A stretch of DNA of 64,000 nucleotides from Actinomycetospora callitridis (GTDB lineage: Bacteria; Actinomycetota; Actinomycetes; Mycobacteriales; Pseudonocardiaceae). The notes under the pieces are model-generated. The model saw nothing but the letters and a program-made list of their open reading frames with translations. It made no database searches and was not told where the DNA came from. This document shows positions 45,812 to 56,438 of the stretch, piece by piece. Both the position numbers and the translations under genes were made by a program. The stretch covers positions 496,001 through 560,000 of the forward strand of contig NZ_JAQZAK010000004.1 in assembly GCF_028737265.1 (NCBI RefSeq), in the 5' to 3' direction. Position 1 is the stretch's first letter, and the number at the start of each line of letters is the position of its first letter.

Positions 45812-46708
45812 ATGCTCATCGACGAGATCCGACGGACGCCCGCGAAGGTCGTCACCGAGGAGCAGCGCGAGTCGTACTGGGAGAACGGCTACCTGCTGCT
45901 CGAACGGCTCATCCCCGAGGAGTGGCTGGTGCGCCTGCGGGCGGCCACCGACGAGATGGTCGAGCGCAGCCGCGCCCTGACCGCCTCGGACCGCGTCTTC
46001 GACCTCGAGCCCGACCACACCGCCGACGCGCCGCGGCTGCGCCGGGTCACCAGCCCCGTCGACCAGCACCCCGACTACTGGGCCTACGCCCGGGACTCGC
46101 TGCTCGCCGACGTCGCGGCCGACCTCGTCGGACCCGACGTCGCCTTCCACCACTCGAAGCTCAACTTCAAGTGGGCCCGGGGCGGCGCGGAGGTCAAGTG
46201 GCACCAGGACATCCAGTACTGGCCGCACACCAACTACACGCCGCTGACCTTCGGGACCTACCTGTACGACTGCGGCATGGAGCAGGGTCCGCTCGGCGCC
46301 CTGCCCGGCAGCCACGACGGCCCGCTCTACGACCTCTACGGCGCCGACGGCGCGTGGGCGGGAGCGCTCTCGGCACACGATGCCGCCGGCCTCGACACCG
46401 CGCGGACCGCCTACCTGCCCGGCCCCGCCGGCTCGGTGACGATCCACAACTGCCGCACCGCGCACCACTCGGCGGCGAACGACTCACCCATCGGCCGCCC
46501 GCTGCTGCTCAACGTCTACAAGGCGGCCGACGCCATGCCGTACACCGCGAACCCCCTGCCCTCGAGCCACGCCGAGGAGATCGTCCGCGGGCAGCGGGCC
46601 CGCTGGGCACACCACGACCCCAGGCCCTGCCTCATCCCGCCGGACTGGTCCGGCGGCTACACGAGCCTGTTCGCGCTGCAGCAGAACGAGGCACCGGCCT
46701 CGATGTGA
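45812..46708 (+). CDS. Phytanoyl-CoA dioxygenase (PhyH) family protein
   Basis: The 298-residue protein has the Fe(II)/2-oxoglutarate motif KWHQDIQYW (His and Asp) and a distal His in TIHNCRTAHHS, plus an Arg for 2-oxoglutarate later. The fold suggests hydroxylation of a small molecule. The ATG at 45812 was preferred because it has GGAGG 7 nt upstream; an earlier ATG at 45785 lies 3 nt past a TACCGT box, where transcription would start. It converges on the DsbA-like gene, and the two stop codons form TGACCC/GGGTCA. Confidence 0.82.
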   Translation: MLIDEIRRTPAKVVTEEQRESYWENGYLLLERLIPEEWLVRLRAATDEMVERSRALTASDRVFDLEPDHTADAPRLRRVTSPVDQHPDYWAYARDSLLADVAADLVGPDVAFHHSKLNFKWARGGAEVKWHQDIQYWPHTNYTPLTFGTYLYDCGMEQGPLGALPGSHDGPLYDLYGADGAWAGALSAHDAAGLDTARTAYLPGPAGSVTIHNCRTAHHSAANDSPIGRPLLLNVYKAADAMPYTANPLPSSHAEEIVRGQRARWAHHDPRPCLIPPDWSGGYTSLFALQQNEAPASM

Positions 46709-46717
46709 CCCGGGGGG

Positions 46718-47326
46718 TCAGTCGAACTGCAGCTCGGTGTCGCGCGTGCGCTTGAGCTCGTAGAAGTACTCGTAGCCCGCCAGGAGCTTGGCGCCGTCGA
46801 AGATCTGGCCGGCCTGCTCGCCCTTCGGGATGCGGGTCATGACCGGGCCGAAGTAGGCCGAGCCGTCGACGTGGATCACCGGGGTGCCGACGTCCATGCC
46901 CACCGGGTCCATGCCCTCGTGGTGCGACGTCTTCAGCGCGTCGTCGTACTCGTCGGTGTGCGCGGCCTCGGCGAGCGAGGCGTCGAGCCCGACCTCGGAG
47001 AGCGCCTTCGCGATGACGTCGTCGAAGTCCTTGTTGCCGTTGTTGTGGATCTCCGAACCCATCGCGGTGTAGAGCGGCGCGAGGACGTCGTCGCCCTTCT
47101 GCTGCGCCGCGGCGATGCACACGCGGACGGGGCCCCACGCCTTCTTCATCATCTCGGCGTACTCCTCGGGCAGGTCCCGGCCCTCGTTCAGCACGGCGAG
47201 GCTCATGACGTGCCAATGCGTCTCGACGTCACGCACCTTCTCGACCTCGAGCATCCAGCGCGACGTGATCCACGCGAAGGGGCACAGCGGGTCGAACCAG
47301 AAGTCGACGCGGGTCTTCTCAGCCAT
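46718..47326 (-). CDS. DsbA-family protein, mycothiol-dependent nitroreductase type
   Basis: The 202-residue protein matches Rv2466c: [35 protein letters not shown], and [12 protein letters not shown] and [11 protein letters not shown]. The active site reads CPFA, not CPWC as in Rv2466c. The nucleophile Cys15 is kept and the resolving cysteine is replaced by Ala, so a monothiol mechanism with mycothiol is likely. The M. tuberculosis protein reduces nitro compounds and protects against oxidative stress. It diverges from pepN, as in mycobacteria. Confidence 0.85.
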   Translation of the reverse strand: MAEKTRVDFWFDPLCPFAWITSRWMLEVEKVRDVETHWHVMSLAVLNEGRDLPEEYAEMMKKAWGPVRVCIAAAQQKGDDVLAPLYTAMGSEIHNNGNKDFDDVIAKALSEVGLDASLAEAAHTDEYDDALKTSHHEGMDPVGMDVGTPVIHVDGSAYFGPVMTRIPKGEQAGQIFDGAKLLAGYEYFYELKRTRDTELQFD

Positions 47327-47401
47327 GGCGATCGGGTTCCCCTCTCAGAAGGTCTCACCCGCGCAACCCCGGCGAGGGGCCGTGATGTTCCCGGTCGGTC
47401 G

Positions 47402-47407
47402 TAGGGT
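47402..47407 (+). promoter_or_regulatory. -10-like box TAGGGT, leaderless layout for pepN
   Basis: TAGGGT ends 6 nt before the GTG of pepN. The 87-nt divergent gap to the DsbA-like gene must hold both promoters. Confidence 0.4.
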
Positions 47408-47413
47408 GGCGCC

Positions 47414-49993
<2,580 letters not shown>

Positions 49994-50011
49994 GGCCGCA
50001 CCCGAACGGAA

Positions 50012-50056
50012 CGAACGGGCTGTTCGCTGCTCCTGTCGCAGCGAACAGCCCGTTCG
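50012..50056. terminator. Perfect 19-bp hairpin between pepN and DUF5130
   Basis: Arm CGAACGGGCTGTTCGCTGC pairs with its exact complement at 50038-50056 across a 7-nt loop. It lies between convergent genes: pepN ends at 49993 and the other stop is at 50059-50061. Confidence 0.8.
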
Positions 50057-50058
50057 CG

Positions 50059-50598
50059 TCAGGAGTGCTGGTGGTGCGCGGCGCCCGCCTGGTCGGCGAG
50101 CATGGTGACACCTTCGACGATGCCGCCGACGAGGTCGGACTCCTTGAACGACGCGACCATGCTCATCACGGCGAGCTTGGCGCCGCGGTCGTCGATGCGG
50201 CGGCTGGACTCGGCGCCGGTGACGACCTCGACGACGCGCTCGCCCGGGGACACCGCGACGACGACCGCCTCGGCCGCGCTGTCGCCGAGCGAGGCGTGGA
50301 GCTCCTCGGCCCGCTCGCGGGAGCGGGGACCCAGGGCCCCGATCCAGAGCGTGAACAGCAGCCCGGTCTCGCGACCGGCGAGCGTGAGCGCCTCGTCGAG
50401 CCGCGAGAGCTGGGACGGCGAGAACGGGGTGCGCGAGTCCTCGGCGAGCACGTCGGTCGCCTCGGAGATGCGGCCGGACAGCGTCGCGACGCGCGCCTCC
50501 CCGTAGACGGGGTCCTCGAGCATCCCGGGCGTACCGCTGTACCGGGTGGTCTCGCCCGGCGCGTCCTGCCTGGTGGGGACGACCTCACCACGTGCCAC
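50059..50598 (-). CDS. DUF5130 domain protein
   Basis: This 179-residue protein matches DUF5130 (Rv2468c): TATLSGRISEAT-like residues, LTLAGRETGLLFTLWIGALG, and a later block with VVVAVSPGERVVEVVTGAESSRRI. It is TPM-domain-like in layout, but no membrane span is clear. The function is unknown. The start is an ATG that gives MARGEVVPTRQD; it overlaps the end of the next small gene by 14 nt. Confidence 0.8.
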   Translation of the reverse strand: MARGEVVPTRQDAPGETTRYSGTPGMLEDPVYGEARVATLSGRISEATDVLAEDSRTPFSPSQLSRLDEALTLAGRETGLLFTLWIGALGPRSRERAEELHASLGDSAAEAVVVAVSPGERVVEVVTGAESSRRIDDRGAKLAVMSMVASFKESDLVGGIVEGVTMLADQAGAAHHQHS

Positions 50599-50839
50599 GA
50601 GCGCCTCCTCGGGCGGTGTGCTCGGCGGCCGCGCCGGCGGGCACGGCCTCGACGGTCGGTGCGGGGACCCCGGAACCGCGGGGGTTGCCCATCCACCACA
50701 GCGGCTCGTGGTCCCACGCGTCGCCGGAGCGGTAGCGGGCGCCGCGCGCGGGACGGCGGACGAGCGTCAGGGCGGAGATCAGGCCGATCCCCCCGAGCGA
50801 GGTCACCCCGTAGAGCAGGAAGGTGGTCAGCGGGCTCAC
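50585..50839 (-). CDS. Small single-span membrane protein, 84 residues
   Basis: The protein has an N-terminal span (LTTFLLYGVTSLGGIGLISA) followed by a basic and aromatic part (RPARGARYRSGDAWDHEPLWWMGN). It is coded just ahead of DUF5130, with a 14-nt overlap. I recognise no family. A TACGGT box ends 7 nt before the GTG at 50839, which supports this start. The pair may form a small membrane unit. Confidence 0.6.
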   Translation of the reverse strand: MSPLTTFLLYGVTSLGGIGLISALTLVRRPARGARYRSGDAWDHEPLWWMGNPRGSGVPAPTVEAVPAGAAAEHTARGGARGTW

Positions 50840-50846
50840 GCGGAGC

Positions 50847-50852
50847 ACCGTA
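50847..50852 (-). promoter_or_regulatory. -10-like box TACGGT, leaderless layout for the small membrane protein
   Basis: On the minus strand TACGGT ends 7 nt before the GTG at 50839. It would drive the small membrane gene and DUF5130. Confidence 0.4.
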
Positions 50853-50898
50853 GTGGATCCGGCCCACGACGTCCCGTCGTAGGAGGCCCCGGGTCGCC

Positions 50899-52305
50899 TC
50901 ACATCCCGGGCGGACGTCGGCGAGCCCACGGCCGCGCCGCCTCGAGCTCGGCGCCGAGGGCGAGCAGCACCGCCTCCTCGCTGCGCCGCCCGCGCAGCGA
51001 GATGCCGATCGGCAGGCCGTCCGACCAGGACAGCGGCAGGGAGATCGCGGGCTCGCCGGTGAGGTTGGCGATCGCGGTCCAGGGGGTGAACGCGATCTGG
51101 CGCGCGAAGTCGTCGGCCGGGTCGCCGCCGGCGGTGAACCACCCGACCGGGCGGGGCGGCAGCGCGACGGTCGGGGTCAGGACGGCGTCGAACGCCGCGC
51201 GCTCGGCGACCAGCGCGCGGGCCGACACCTGGAGGGTGTGCAGCGCCGCCATCGCCTCCCACCCGCCGACCTCACGGCCGCGGGCGCGGAGGTGGCGGGT
51301 CAGGGGCTGCAGGCGGGGTTCGTCGGTGGGTTCGACGGGGTCGCCGAGCGAGAGCACCGTCCACAGCGTCAGGAACGCGGCGACCGCGTCGTCGGGCAGG
51401 CGCAGCGTCACCGGCTCGACGTGGTGGCCGAGCTCGGCGAGCAGGGCGGCCGTGTCCTCCGCGGCGCGGCGGCAGGCGGGGTCGACCACGGCACCGTCCA
51501 GCGGTGCGTCGACGACCAGCGCGATCCGCAGTCGCTGCGGGGGTCGGGCGACGGCGGCCAGGAAACCGCCGTCGGGCGGGGGCGCGGGGACGAAGGGCTC
51601 CCCGGGTGCGGGCGTCGTCATCGCGTCGAGGAACGCGGCCGCGTCGGCCACCGTGCGGGCGAGCGGGCCGTGCACCGACAGACCCGCCGGGTCGCCGCCC
51701 GCCGGGCCGGCCGGGACACGCCCGCGGGTGGTCTTGAGCCCGACCAGCCCGCACACGGACGCCGGGATGCGCACCGAGCCGCCGCCGTCGGTGCCGTGCG
51801 CGACGGGCAGGATCCCCGCCGCCACCGCCGCGGCCGCCCCGCCGGACGACCCGCCCGCCGACCGCGTGGTGTCCCACGGCGTCACGGCCGGCAGCCTGCC
51901 GGCGGGCTCGGTGTAGCAGGGCAGGCCGAACTCGGGGACCGCCGTCTTCCCGATGCTGATCGTGCCCGCGGCGCGCAGGAGGCCGACGACGTCGTCGTCG
52001 TGCGCCGGGACGTACCCGTCGTAGATCACCGACCCCCGGGCCGTGCGCACACCGGCGGTCGCGGTGAGGTCCTTGATCGCCGTCGGCACCCCGGCGAGCG
52101 GTCCGCCGCCGGCGACACCGGCCCGGTCGAGCGCCCGCGCGGCGTCCCGGGCCCACTCGGGTGTCAGCACCGCGAACGCCCCGAGCTCGGGGCCCAGGCG
52201 TTCGGCACGGGCGAGGGCCGCGTCGACGACGTCGAGCGCGGTGACGTCACCGCTGCGCACCGCCGCCGCGGTCTCGAGGGCGGTCAGCTCGTGGAGGTCG
52301 CTCAC
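50899..52305 (-). CDS. Amidase-signature family enzyme
   Basis: This 468-residue enzyme has the Ser-cisSer-Lys triad: Lys in GVPTAIKDLTATAGV, cis-Ser in STRSAGGSSGGAAAAVAAG-like context (here RSAGGSSGGAAAAV), and Ser in GTDGGGSVRIPASVCG. The substrate (an amide, carbamate or indole derivative) is unknown. The GTG at 52305 gives MSDLHELTALE, the common start; an earlier GTG at 52335 adds ten residues. It follows the HNH gene on the same strand, 37 nt apart. Confidence 0.9.
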   Translation of the reverse strand: MSDLHELTALETAAAVRSGDVTALDVVDAALARAERLGPELGAFAVLTPEWARDAARALDRAGVAGGGPLAGVPTAIKDLTATAGVRTARGSVIYDGYVPAHDDDVVGLLRAAGTISIGKTAVPEFGLPCYTEPAGRLPAVTPWDTTRSAGGSSGGAAAAVAAGILPVAHGTDGGGSVRIPASVCGLVGLKTTRGRVPAGPAGGDPAGLSVHGPLARTVADAAAFLDAMTTPAPGEPFVPAPPPDGGFLAAVARPPQRLRIALVVDAPLDGAVVDPACRRAAEDTAALLAELGHHVEPVTLRLPDDAVAAFLTLWTVLSLGDPVEPTDEPRLQPLTRHLRARGREVGGWEAMAALHTLQVSARALVAERAAFDAVLTPTVALPPRPVGWFTAGGDPADDFARQIAFTPWTAIANLTGEPAISLPLSWSDGLPIGISLRGRRSEEAVLLALGAELEAARPWARRRPPGM

Positions 52306-52341
52306 GGGTGCACCATCGTGCACGCAGGAGTCCACGAGGTG

Positions 52342-53025
52342 TCAGGCGGCCGTCTCCCCCAGGTACGGCAGCCAGAGCGGGTCGGCGTCGACGACGCTCG
52401 CGAGCAGGCGCCAGTGCCGGCCCCGCGGCGCGGTGGGCATTGTGCGCAGCGGCCACCCGAGCTCGGCGAGCAGCTTGTCCGCCTTGCGGTGGTTGCACCG
52501 GGCGCAGCACGCGACGCAGTTCTCCCACGTGTGCGTCCCGCCCCGGCTGCGCGGGACGACGTGGTCGATGGTCTCCGCGCGCCCTCCGCAGTAGGCGCAC
52601 CGGAAACGGTCGCGGTGCATGAGCGCGGCGCGGGTCAGGGGCACCCGCGCGCGGTAGGGCACGCGCACGTAGGTACGGAGCCGGATCACCGACGGGACGT
52701 CGACCGAGCCGGTGGCCGAGTGCAGGACGAGCCCGGCGGCGTCGCCGTGGACCACCTCGGCCTTGCCGCAGACCAGCAGCACGATCGCGCGCCGCAGCGG
52801 CAGCGCGGTGAGGGGTTCGAAGGTGGCGTTGAGGAGGAGGACCCGGCGGCGGCCCCAGGACGGCGCGGCGGGCGCGGGCGGCGTCGGGGAGAGCGGGGCC
52901 GGGAACGAGGGAGCGAGGGAGAGCTCGGGGACGGGATCGGGAGGGTCGAACGCGCCGTACGGCGGCGTGGTGGGCGGGACCTCGCTGACCAGCGGAGTCA
53001 CGCTGCCGGGTTGTCGTTCGTGCAC
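52342..53025 (-). CDS. HNH endonuclease domain protein
   Basis: This 227-residue protein is the Rv2469c type: an N-terminal domain ([20 protein letters not shown]) and a C-terminal HNH nuclease with [22 protein letters not shown] and CCARCNHRK. The zinc is held by the CxxC pairs, and HNH is in [10 protein letters not shown]. It may cut or repair DNA or RNA; its role is unknown. The first 75 residues are Pro-rich. The GTG at 53025 has GGGAGG 9 nt upstream. It diverges from mscS. Confidence 0.88.
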   Translation of the reverse strand: MHERQPGSVTPLVSEVPPTTPPYGAFDPPDPVPELSLAPSFPAPLSPTPPAPAAPSWGRRRVLLLNATFEPLTALPLRRAIVLLVCGKAEVVHGDAAGLVLHSATGSVDVPSVIRLRTYVRVPYRARVPLTRAALMHRDRFRCAYCGGRAETIDHVVPRSRGGTHTWENCVACCARCNHRKADKLLAELGWPLRTMPTAPRGRHWRLLASVVDADPLWLPYLGETAA

Positions 53026-53046
53026 ACGACCACCTCCCGGGGAGTT

Positions 53047-53060
53047 GGTCCTATACGACC
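53047..53060. promoter_or_regulatory. Palindrome GGTC-CTATAC-GACC in the HNH/mscS intergenic region
   Basis: A 4-bp inverted repeat surrounds CTATAC. It may overlap the HNH promoter (TATAGG on the minus strand) as an operator. Support is weak. Confidence 0.3.
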
Positions 53061-53152
53061 ACACAACCCGCGCGATCGCACGCGTGTTCTGATCGCCCGC
53101 GCGCGGCGATCGGGGAGGGTCGGGGCTTGGTGGGGCACGGCGGGGCGTGCTC

Positions 53153-53158
53153 TAGCGT
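53153..53158 (+). promoter_or_regulatory. -10-like box TAGCGT, leaderless layout for mscS
   Basis: TAGCGT ends 8 nt before the GTG of mscS. No ribosome site precedes the start, consistent with a leaderless mRNA. Confidence 0.4.
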
Positions 53159-53166
53159 CGGGGAAC

Positions 53167-54246
53167 GTGACCGTGCCGCCGCCGACACCGCCACCGGCCC
53201 CGAGCAGCACCGCGCCGGCGCCGTCGGGCCTCCTGGACAACCCGCTCTCGAGCGTGATCCCGCCCGAGGCCCCCGCGTGCGCGGCGGACCAGGGCTCGCT
53301 GTGTGCGCGGGTCTACCGGCTCACGCAGACCGACTGGCTGTCCCGGTCCGCCGACGAGCTGTTCGCGCACGCCGTCGTCGTCCTCCTGATCATCGTCGTC
53401 GCGGTGATCCTGCGCCTCGCGGTGCACCGCGCGATCCACCGCCTGACCAGTGGTGCCGGCGAGGGCCGGGTCCCGACGCTGCTGCGTCCCCTGCGCGACC
53501 GCGCGGTGCGCACACTGCGCGACGCCGCCCCGCTGATGGTCGAGCGCCGCACACAGCGCGCCCAGGCCATCGGCTCGGTGCTGCGGTCGTTCTCGACGAT
53601 CCTCATCTACGGCGTCGCGTTCGTGCTCATCCTGGGCGAGTTCGGGGTGAACCTCGCCCCGATCATCGCGTCGGCGGGAATCGTCGGTGTGGCCATCGGT
53701 TTCGGCGCCCAGAACCTCGTGCGCGACTTCCTGTCCGGCATCTTCATGATGCTCGAGGACCAGTACGGCGTCGGCGACGTCGTCGACCTGGGCGAGGCCA
53801 CCGGCACCGTCGAGGCCGTCGGCCTGCGCGTCACGACGCTGCGGGACATCGCCGGCACCGTCTGGTACGTCCGCAACGGCGAGGTGCTCCGCGTCGGCAA
53901 CTCCAGCCAGGGCTTCTCCGTCGCCGTCGTCGACATCCCCGTCGGGCACTCCGCGGACGTCGACGACGCCCTCGAGATCGCCGAGCGGGCCGCCAACGCC
54001 GAGTGCGCCGAGCCGAAGATCGCGAGCAAGGTGATCGCGCCGCCCGAGATGCTGGGCGTACAGTCGGTCACCGCCGAGGGCGTCCTCATGCGCCTGACCA
54101 TCCGCACCCGCCCCGGCGAGCAGTGGGCGGTGCAGCGCGCCGTGGCCGCCGAGGTCAAGAGCGCCCTCGACGACGCCGGGGTGCCGGCCCCGTACCCGTT
54201 CGGCGGCCGGCCCGGCGTCGCCGGCCCCGGGACCCCGGCGGTCTGA
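53167..54246 (+). CDS. Mechanosensitive channel, MscS family
   Basis: The 359-residue protein has an N-terminal Pro-rich region and three spans (about 65-90, 135-155, 165-195). The pore-lining TM3 is [21 protein letters not shown], and the cytoplasmic beta domain starts at [15 protein letters not shown]. It would release solutes on hypoosmotic shock. The GTG at 53167 may be followed by a second GTG at 53173 with little difference. It is upstream of glbO with a 32-nt gap. Confidence 0.9.
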   Translation: MTVPPPTPPPAPSSTAPAPSGLLDNPLSSVIPPEAPACAADQGSLCARVYRLTQTDWLSRSADELFAHAVVVLLIIVVAVILRLAVHRAIHRLTSGAGEGRVPTLLRPLRDRAVRTLRDAAPLMVERRTQRAQAIGSVLRSFSTILIYGVAFVLILGEFGVNLAPIIASAGIVGVAIGFGAQNLVRDFLSGIFMMLEDQYGVGDVVDLGEATGTVEAVGLRVTTLRDIAGTVWYVRNGEVLRVGNSSQGFSVAVVDIPVGHSADVDDALEIAERAANAECAEPKIASKVIAPPEMLGVQSVTAEGVLMRLTIRTRPGEQWAVQRAVAAEVKSALDDAGVPAPYPFGGRPGVAGPGTPAV

Positions 54247-54278
54247 CGGGCCGGGGCGGGATCTGGGACCGTGGTGGG

Positions 54279-54677
54279 GTGAGTGCACCGCAGGCCGGAC
54301 GGCCCGAGACCTTCTACGACGCCGTGGGCGGGCACGAGACCTTCGTGGCGATCGTGCACCGCTTCTACGAGCAGGTCGCCGACGACCCTGTCCTGCGTCC
54401 CCTCTACCCCGAGGAGGACCTGGGCCCGGCCGAGGTGCGCCTGCTGATGTTCCTCGAGCAGTACTGGGGCGGGCCGCAGACCTACTCCCACCAGCGCGGA
54501 CACCCGCGGCTGCGGATGCGGCACGGCCCGTTCGCCATCGGCCCCCTCGAGCGGGACGCGTGGCTGCGCTGCATGCGCGTCGCCGTGGACGAGGCGAACC
54601 TCCCCGAGGAGCGCCGCCGGCAGATGTGGGAGTACTTCGAGATGGCCGCCACGAGCATGATGAACAAGACCTGGTGA
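54279..54677 (+). CDS. glbO: Truncated haemoglobin GlbO (group II)
   Basis: The 132-residue protein is a group II truncated globin. It has [26 protein letters not shown] at the start, the heme-proximal His in [11 protein letters not shown], and Trp and Tyr positions in [14 protein letters not shown]. It binds oxygen and probably detoxifies NO or peroxide. The GTG at 54279 gives the common N-terminus MSAPQAGRP. Order with HNH and pepN matches M. tuberculosis. Confidence 0.93.
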   Translation: MSAPQAGRPETFYDAVGGHETFVAIVHRFYEQVADDPVLRPLYPEEDLGPAEVRLLMFLEQYWGGPQTYSHQRGHPRLRMRHGPFAIGPLERDAWLRCMRVAVDEANLPEERRRQMWEYFEMAATSMMNKTW

Positions 54678-54711
54678 GCGTCCGGGCCTGACGCCTGGTG
54701 GGATGGCCCGC

Positions 54712-55407
54712 ATGGCCGACAACCCGCTCCAGAACGTCTCCTTCCCGAGCAACGGACGGACCGCCCACGGGTACCTGGCCCTCCCCGAGTCCGGCTCCGG
54801 GCCCGGTGTCGTGGTCATCCAGGAGTGGTGGGGCCTGACCAGCCACATCGCCGACGTGACCAACCGCCTCGCGGCCGAGGGCTTCGTCGCGCTGGCTCCC
54901 GACCTCTACGGCGGCACGACCACCCACGACTCCGACGAGGCGGGGCGGCTCATGCAGGAGCTGCCCGTCGACCAGGCCGCGACCGACCTGGGCGGCGCCG
55001 TCGACCACCTGCTCGAGCACGAGGCCGTCACCGGCGACAAGGTCGGCGCGGTCGGCTTCTGCATGGGCGGCGGGTTCGTGCTGGTCCTCGCCGCGCAGCA
55101 GGGCGACAAGATCGGTGCGGCGGTGCCGTTCTACGGCGTGCTGGGCGAGGACTACCCCAGCTTCGAGAACCTCTCCGCCCCGCTCCTCGGGCACTTCGGC
55201 GAGGAGGACGAGATGGCGCCGCCGGAGGCCGTCGAGGACCTCGCCGAGCGGATCGAGAAGGAGTCGGGCATCCGGCCGGACTTCCGCCTCTACCCGTCCG
55301 ACCACGCCTTCTTCAACGACGAGAACCTGCTCGGCACCTACGACCCCGAACAGGCCCTCAAGGCCTGGAGCGCCACGCGCGACTTCCTGCGCGCGAACCT
55401 CGGCTGA
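54712..55407 (+). CDS. Dienelactone hydrolase family protein
   Basis: This 231-residue enzyme has the cysteine nucleophile FCMGGGFVL (Cys in place of Ser), an Asp in GEEDEMAPPE, and His in PSDHAFFNDE. It matches the DLH group that opens lactones, but the substrate is unknown. The ATG at 54712 was chosen; one at 54703 adds three residues. The stop overlaps TGACGTCA with the convergent gene. Confidence 0.9.
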   Translation: MADNPLQNVSFPSNGRTAHGYLALPESGSGPGVVVIQEWWGLTSHIADVTNRLAAEGFVALAPDLYGGTTTHDSDEAGRLMQELPVDQAATDLGGAVDHLLEHEAVTGDKVGAVGFCMGGGFVLVLAAQQGDKIGAAVPFYGVLGEDYPSFENLSAPLLGHFGEEDEMAPPEAVEDLAERIEKESGIRPDFRLYPSDHAFFNDENLLGTYDPEQALKAWSATRDFLRANLG

Positions 55408-55409
55408 CG

Positions 55410-55982
55410 TCAGGTCAGCAGGGCCAGGCGGGGTCGGCGGCGGCGCACGATGGCGCTGTCACCGACCTCGACCCGCATCCACGCGTCGTCCTCGGAGAGC
55501 GCGACGGTCAGCGCCGCGGGGTCCTCCGGCCAGCCCATCCCCGCCACCGCGACGAGGCAGCGCGCGGGCACCCGCACCCCGCCGCCCTCCCACGCGGTGT
55601 CGTCGAGGCCCGCCTCGGTGATGCGGGCGACCAGGGCGTCGACCTCCTCCGCGGGGATCGACCCCACCGCCCGCCACGGCCCGTCGCCCGGCAGGTCGCC
55701 GCGCCAGCGGTCGTCGACCGCCGCCCCGGGATCGACCTCCGGGGCGTCGACGACGCTCAGCGCGGCGAGCAGGTCCGACCCCGTCACCGTGACGTCGCGC
55801 GGCTCCACCGACCCGCGCGTCCGGGCCGCGACGAGCACGTCGAACGGCGTGCCCGCCCACAGCGCCACCCCGCCGCCGGTGTCCCGCAGCCGCACCACGG
55901 CCGCCGGGTCGAGCCGCACCACGCGACCGACGACGTCGGCGAGCGCCGCCCGGTCCGCCGCCTCGGGGACCGCCAGGCTCAC
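55410..55982 (-). CDS. Rv2474c-like conserved protein, function unknown
   Basis: This 190-residue protein is the counterpart of Rv2474c by position. It has GRVVRLDPAAVVRLRDTGGG and an acidic middle with DGPWRAVGSIPAEEVDALV. No catalytic motif is recognised. The GTG start overlaps the thioesterase stop by 4 nt (GTGA), so the two are co-translated. Confidence 0.7.
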   Translation of the reverse strand: MSLAVPEAADRAALADVVGRVVRLDPAAVVRLRDTGGGVALWAGTPFDVLVAARTRGSVEPRDVTVTGSDLLAALSVVDAPEVDPGAAVDDRWRGDLPGDGPWRAVGSIPAEEVDALVARITEAGLDDTAWEGGGVRVPARCLVAVAGMGWPEDPAALTVALSEDDAWMRVEVGDSAIVRRRRPRLALLT

Positions 55983-56404
55983 GAGTAGCTCGCGAGGAAC
56001 TCCCGCTCCACCGAGGTCAGGCGCCGCGGCCGCTCGCTGGCGAGGTCGTAGGGCACGAGCTGGGTGGTCGCGGTGACCGCGGGCTTCGCGGCGTCCCAGC
56101 CGCCGTCGCCGTCGGGCAGCAGGAGCCGGTAGGCGACGCGGAACGACGCGGCGCGCACGTCCTGCGCGGTCATCTCGACGCGCACGCCGGACGGGGACCA
56201 CGTGATCGGGCGCTTGTAGGCCACGTCCAGGGCGGAGACGAGCAGGCCGCCCTCGAAGTCCCCCACCCCGGCCTCGGTCGCGGCGTCGAACAACATGCCG
56301 GTACGGGCGTCCTCGAGCAGCGTGACCACGCGGGCGTGGTTGACGTGCCCGTAGGCGTCCTGGTCGGACCAGCGGACGGCCACGTCGTTGACGTACGGAG
56401 CCAC
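55979..56404 (-). CDS. Acyl-CoA thioesterase (hot-dog fold)
   Basis: This 141-residue protein has the 4-hydroxybenzoyl-CoA-thioesterase-type pattern VRWSDQDAYGHVNHARVVTLLEDAR (the catalytic Asp is in SDQDAYGHVN) and EMTAQDVRAASFRVAYRLL. It cleaves a fatty acyl- or aromatic-CoA thioester. The GTG at 56404 has AGGAGG 10 nt upstream. It is the Rv2475c position, between gdh and the Rv2474c-like gene. Confidence 0.88.
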   Translation of the reverse strand: MAPYVNDVAVRWSDQDAYGHVNHARVVTLLEDARTGMLFDAATEAGVGDFEGGLLVSALDVAYKRPITWSPSGVRVEMTAQDVRAASFRVAYRLLLPDGDGGWDAAKPAVTATTQLVPYDLASERPRRLTSVEREFLASYS

Positions 56405-56438
56405 GCGGTTGCTTCCTCCTGCGCTCGGACGGATCTTC

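Noticed and set aside
55405..55412. TGACGTCA palindrome at the convergent stops of the hydrolase and the Rv2474c-like gene
   Set aside because: It is formed by two TGA stops facing each other two bases apart and is too short to claim as a binding site.
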